DNA of 64,000 nt, taken from Litomosoides sigmodontis. Lineage: Eukaryota > Nematoda > Chromadorea > Rhabditida > Onchocercidae. The notes under the pieces are model-generated. The model saw only the letters and a program-made list of their open reading frames with translations. It had not been told where the DNA came from and ran no database searches. A program made the position numbers and the translations under genes. Positions 50,589-64,000 of the stretch are shown here, in pieces. Numbering within the stretch: the stretch's first letter is position 1; each line of letters opens with the position of its first letter. Location: NCBI GenBank assembly GCA_963070105.1, contig OY718808.1, positions 4,999,738 to 5,063,737 on the forward strand, given 5' to 3'.

Positions 50589-52715
50589 ATGGTTGAAATT
50601 GGAGATGTGAAGCACTCAGAGAGTATTTTTGGCAGATTTTTGCGTCAAAATAAGCTGCTGCTCTTCACCCTAAAATTTGCAAGTTCAGTAAGTGTTTGAT
50701 AAAAATTTAGATTTCTTTTCTGAATGAATTCAAACTTGAAACTAATAATTAATTGAGCAATTTGAAATGTGCTTGCACATTTTGCATAAGATAGTATGAG
50801 TGACTGACTGACTTTCCTTCACTTCCCCAATTAACAGCCAAACAACAGTCCAAGAAATTCCTCATCATCGCTTCTTCAAACGGCAATTTCGGCAGAAAAC
50901 AAGGAAATGGTACGACAACTTTTAAGCGTACACAACATTTGAAGCTAAATTTTCAAATTTCTAAAGCACAGAAATGATGCAAACTTAACATTCGTCATTT
51001 TTCCCTTTGAAAATTCTTGAGGTCAGTCTACAAAGTAGCAGTGCGTAGTAAGTAAGAGTTGAGATCAATTTAGACCATCATTTCTTTTATCTTAAAATGG
51101 CGGTATGTAATTAATTCGGTTAATTTCGAAATAAAATTAATCAGAAAAAGGAAAATAAATGCTTGCACATTACTTGTGCTTTTTTGGAATTACTGAAAGA
51201 AAAGAATAAATTCAGGAAGGAAGGAATGATTTGAAAGAAAAGGATTTTCATAGTGTACGAGGTAGGCTACCTGTCATTTAATTTAAAATTCATCTAGCAT
51301 TTTGTTAAGCAAAATTAAAAGAGGCACTGAACGCTAACATTTCTACGGTACTTTTAGTGCAAAATTTTAATCCAAAAAGGATCAATTTGAGGCAAAGAAA
51401 TGCTAATTAATAACGCCGTATTATCTCCGTCTTTTTCTTCGGCAAACACAGTAATCAAATTAAATTTAAAATTTTTCGCTTGAATTTAACATGCTTAATT
51501 GCTTAATTAGCACTACTAGTTTTGCATAAATTTTTTATATTACAATTTTCCATTTTATTGCCTTTGAAGCGATGTAAAAAGCAGCAATGATTTCGAGAAA
51601 CGAAAAGAGGATTGATCGATTTCAGATGCAAATTGTAATATAAAAATGTGTATTCTGTAAATATATTTTGAATGCATTTCCCCAGATATACTACATTTAA
51701 TTTTAATTAAGTAGCACACAGACACAATGTTTTAAGGACTAATTAGCATGGTCCAATGCTTCCCTTAAAGTGCAAGAAAGCGTTCCATTTTCTTTAAAGT
51801 CACTTTAAAATTTACTCAATTAAGCACATGGATTTTTCTTTAATCCTGCTAACAGTGAATTTTTTTGTGATAGCAAAAATAAATTTTTCACTGATAGGTC
51901 GTCAATCTTTAGCTGACAATAAGTTAGTTCGATATAAGCCGAACTGATGTACGAACATCAAAGATGAAAAATGCGCTAAGTTGAAGCACTTGAGCGGTAA
52001 CTTTCTTTTTAGGAGCAATACAGTGCTGTTCTCTCCTGTATCTTTGCATTTACACAACAATGATAGCTGTCGGAGGGACAAACATCCGGAACTGTCCGGT
52101 CGACGATTATCTGCCAATTTGGATGATCGTTTACGGATGCGTTGGTGTTGTGATCGGAGCTATCGTCGTCTGCTTACCACTTCCCATACTTTGGTTTTTT
52201 CCACTTACCGCATCCTTTATTGGTTTGCTCGTTTACAAAACACTTCTCAATTAGCTATCCGTATAGCTCTCACTCATTAACTTTAACGAATGAAATTTAT
52301 AATTAATTGGTGCAAATTTTGTGAAAAATTTTTCACGTGATATTTCTTTTTATTGAATTTAGCAAGAATATAAAATGTGTCTGTTCGTTTTTTTAGCAAA
52401 TTTTAAAATCATTTAATGTTAGGAAAGAGATAAACGTGCAATTCGAACAGTCTGTGTTACATTTAGCTGAAAGCAGAAATTTCAGGCGCAGCACGTCTTT
52501 ATCCGATCTTTACAAAGGTGCAGCACACGGATAATGAAAGACTGCTCTATTGTTCCCAATCGGTGTATTTATTATCATTTATGATTGTAACCTTTGATAT
52601 TATTTTATTTAGCATTGCGCTTTTGTCGTACTGCCTTTGTTGTGCTTCATCACTTGCGCCTAATTTCATGAAACGTAAGGCAAACGTTAAATTGGAGCCT
52701 TCATCGAACGCTTGA
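50589..52715 (+). CDS. TMEM272-like small membrane protein, complete, 5 exons
   Basis: Exons 50589-50687, 50838-50909, 51216-51261, 52013-52222 and 52486-52715 join in phase to give 218 aa. The N-terminal 72 residues are polar and Ser/Asn-rich. Helix 1 is about 77-94, followed by NCPVDDYLPIW; the CP..xxxPIW element before helix 2 is typical of the TMEM272-like family. Helix 2 is about 108-127 and helix 3 about 129-143. A loop ends in YCSQSVYLLSF, then helix 4 is about 168-195 and a short basic tail follows. The match to TMEM272 rests on my recall of the family pattern, so the assignment is moderate; molecular function is unknown in the family. The third exon is only 46 nt. An alternative first exon near 51096 (ATGGCG|GTATGT) was not needed. 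Confidence 0.65.
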
Positions 52716-52735
52716 TTCGTAATTTCAATTAATTC

Positions 52736-52741
52736 AATAAA
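52736..52741 (+). terminator. Polyadenylation signal of the TMEM272-like gene
   Basis: AATAAA lies 21 nt after the stop codon at 52713-52715. Confidence 0.6.
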
Positions 52742-54456
52742 ATATGTATGCAGCTAAAGTGCGCTTGAAATTTCAACGTAATCTGAAATTTAAATTTGAC
52801 TTCAAAGAGAGTCACAGTGCTCCCGTTCATCAATTAGATGAAAACAATTGAATTCATTTTCTTGCTATATTACAGTATTTGAGTTACTTGGTACTTTAGT
52901 ACTTGCAATTCAGCTCTTTGATTGCTTCCATCTAAAAGATTTGATAGCATTGTTTGCTCATTGCGATAGTCGGAGAGAAAGAGGTTTAGGGCGCGTCGAA
53001 AAAAACATGAAACTTTTTTAAAAGAAGTGTTTTTGATCTTAAAAGCGGTAATGCTGGAAGGAATAATATATATGTTGAGGAACAGAAGGACAGCTTTTCA
53101 GAGAGGATTTTGCGATTGGTACGATCTTGAAAATGAGCCTTTTTGCACTCATCCACCTACGCACATTGAAACTGGTCGAAGTGGTGGTGAGTTCCGCTCT
53201 TTAGAGCACTTTCTCGAGTTCAGGCGAGACGATCGATCGGTTCAGAAAAGTTGAAAGGCTGGAAGAGCGCGTTCTTTTTGATAGGAAGGAGGAGTGATAT
53301 GCAATGCTACCTTCGCTGTAAATAAGCAATATTTTACGGAACATTTTATCTGCGCTTCTTACTACGTTACGTGCATTGCGCATGCCACGTTCCCTTGCAC
53401 AGGAAATTCCTGTTGAAAGATGGAGGCATTCGTTTGTTTCATTCTTCATTTGCTAATTGTGAATAAAGTAGGCATTTTATGGGATGAAATATGATCGTTT
53501 GGGATTTGAAAGTAATTAGTTGAAAAATGCGAAGCAATTGTTGCAATGATTTTAATGAATGCAAAACCTTTGAATATTGCTCAAATAAAATTATTTAGCA
53601 TAATTTACCGATCTCTTTTTTTTTCTCTTTCGCTTCCTTCGTTGCACCAATCATTTAATCATTCATTCATTTCTTTCACTCTTCAAAATTTCTGCGTGCA
53701 TATTTTACGTGAACTGACGGCGAACAACGCCATTAGTTTCGGAGCGGATGAAGTTGCCCAAGTAAATTAGTTACATATATTATGAAGAGAGCCGTATGTT
53801 TGAAGCGATGCAAAAATTCCCCATCAGTAATGCCTTAGACGATGCGTTCGCGTCAGCTGTCAAGCCTTTCGCGTCCGTCGGAAAGTGCTGCAGCGCTGAA
53901 CTCACTTCATTCTCCTCAACAATTTTGGCCGAGTTGAAAATTAAAGAGGAAAATGCGATTTCGACATCACATCCACAGGAAACAACGAGCCTACAGCAGC
54001 TTCTCCTTGCGACAACGACGACCTGTTACGATCAATCACTGGAACTGTTTGGTTTGCAGTTCCACTCCTCTCTCTCCCTCTCTCTCTCTCTTTTCTTCCT
54101 CCAACCTATCCCATCCGATGGCTTCCATCAATTTATCCAATGACTTCACTGATGTCACTCCAAATTGCTGTTATTATATGCAAAATTACTTGCTACTAAA
54201 TATTTGAATATAAAGTTTTTTAAGTGACTTTCTTAAGTGTGCGAATATGTATGTCCGTGAATAGCTTAATGGATAGTGCAGGGGCTTAGCCTCCTGTCCA
54301 CTATTTACAATTTTTGAAATATGCTAGATCAATCTATTCAAAATTTAGAAATTTATGCTTTATGATGCAAAGTGGATAGATAATTCATTTCTCTGGATGA
54401 TGTAGTGTGACAATTGCGCCCGAAATACGCTACCACTTCCACTCACACATTTCATC
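52742..54456. other. Upstream region of the ALK gene
   Basis: Holds a CT-rich tract at 54066-54095 and two modest open frames, 53027-53254 and 53796-54143, whose products have no recognised motif. A tRNA-like fragment lies at 54258-54300. Promoter elements could not be pinned down. Confidence 0.45.

Positions 54457-64000
<9,544 letters not shown>

Noticed and set aside
53796..54143. 115-codon plus-strand open frame upstream of ALK
   Set aside because: The first part is mildly coding-like, but it runs into a CT microsatellite and joins no exon chain. It could be rescued by transcript evidence.

Overview
The window looks like nuclear DNA of a nematode, probably a parasitic one. It is AT-rich. 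Genes are split into many small exons by GT-AG introns with the T-rich TTTTCAG/TTTTAG acceptors typical of nematodes. Two genes carry such an acceptor just before the ATG, as expected for spliced-leader trans-splicing. The best-resolved proteins match the nematode set DBL-1, striatin/CASH-1 and SCD-2/ALK. I cannot fix the genus. I saw no prokaryotic, organellar or viral genes.

Layout. Three genes read leftwards in the left half: a BMP-class TGF-beta ligand of the DBL-1 type (891-3158); a single-pass EGF-repeat membrane protein with a PPPY-bearing tail (21787-about 28518, 5' end not found); and a GTPBP1/GTPBP2-type GTPase (33422-37446). After a 6 kb divergent intergenic region, three genes read rightwards: striatin (43517-48705), a small four-helix TMEM272-like protein (50589-52715), and an ALK-type receptor tyrosine kinase (54457 to the right edge). 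I built the exon models by hand. In every model the intron phases agree, and four models (DBL-1, GTPase, striatin, TMEM272-like) close from ATG to stop with lengths divisible by three.

The long interval 3160-21786 holds no gene I can defend. It does hold perfect and near-perfect hairpins, GATA-like direct repeats and pyrimidine/purine microsatellites. The other gaps hold mostly simple repeats.

Function. DBL-1 is a secreted BMP-like ligand, known in C. elegans to control body size and immunity. The ALK orthologue SCD-2 is known there to interact genetically with TGF-beta signalling in dauer formation, so two signalling genes lie within about 55 kb. Striatin is the PP2A-binding scaffold of STRIPAK. 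The GTPase belongs to a translational-GTPase family linked to mRNA and ribosome surveillance. The least explained gene is the EGF/PPxY membrane protein; its extracellular N-terminal part matched no family I recognise.
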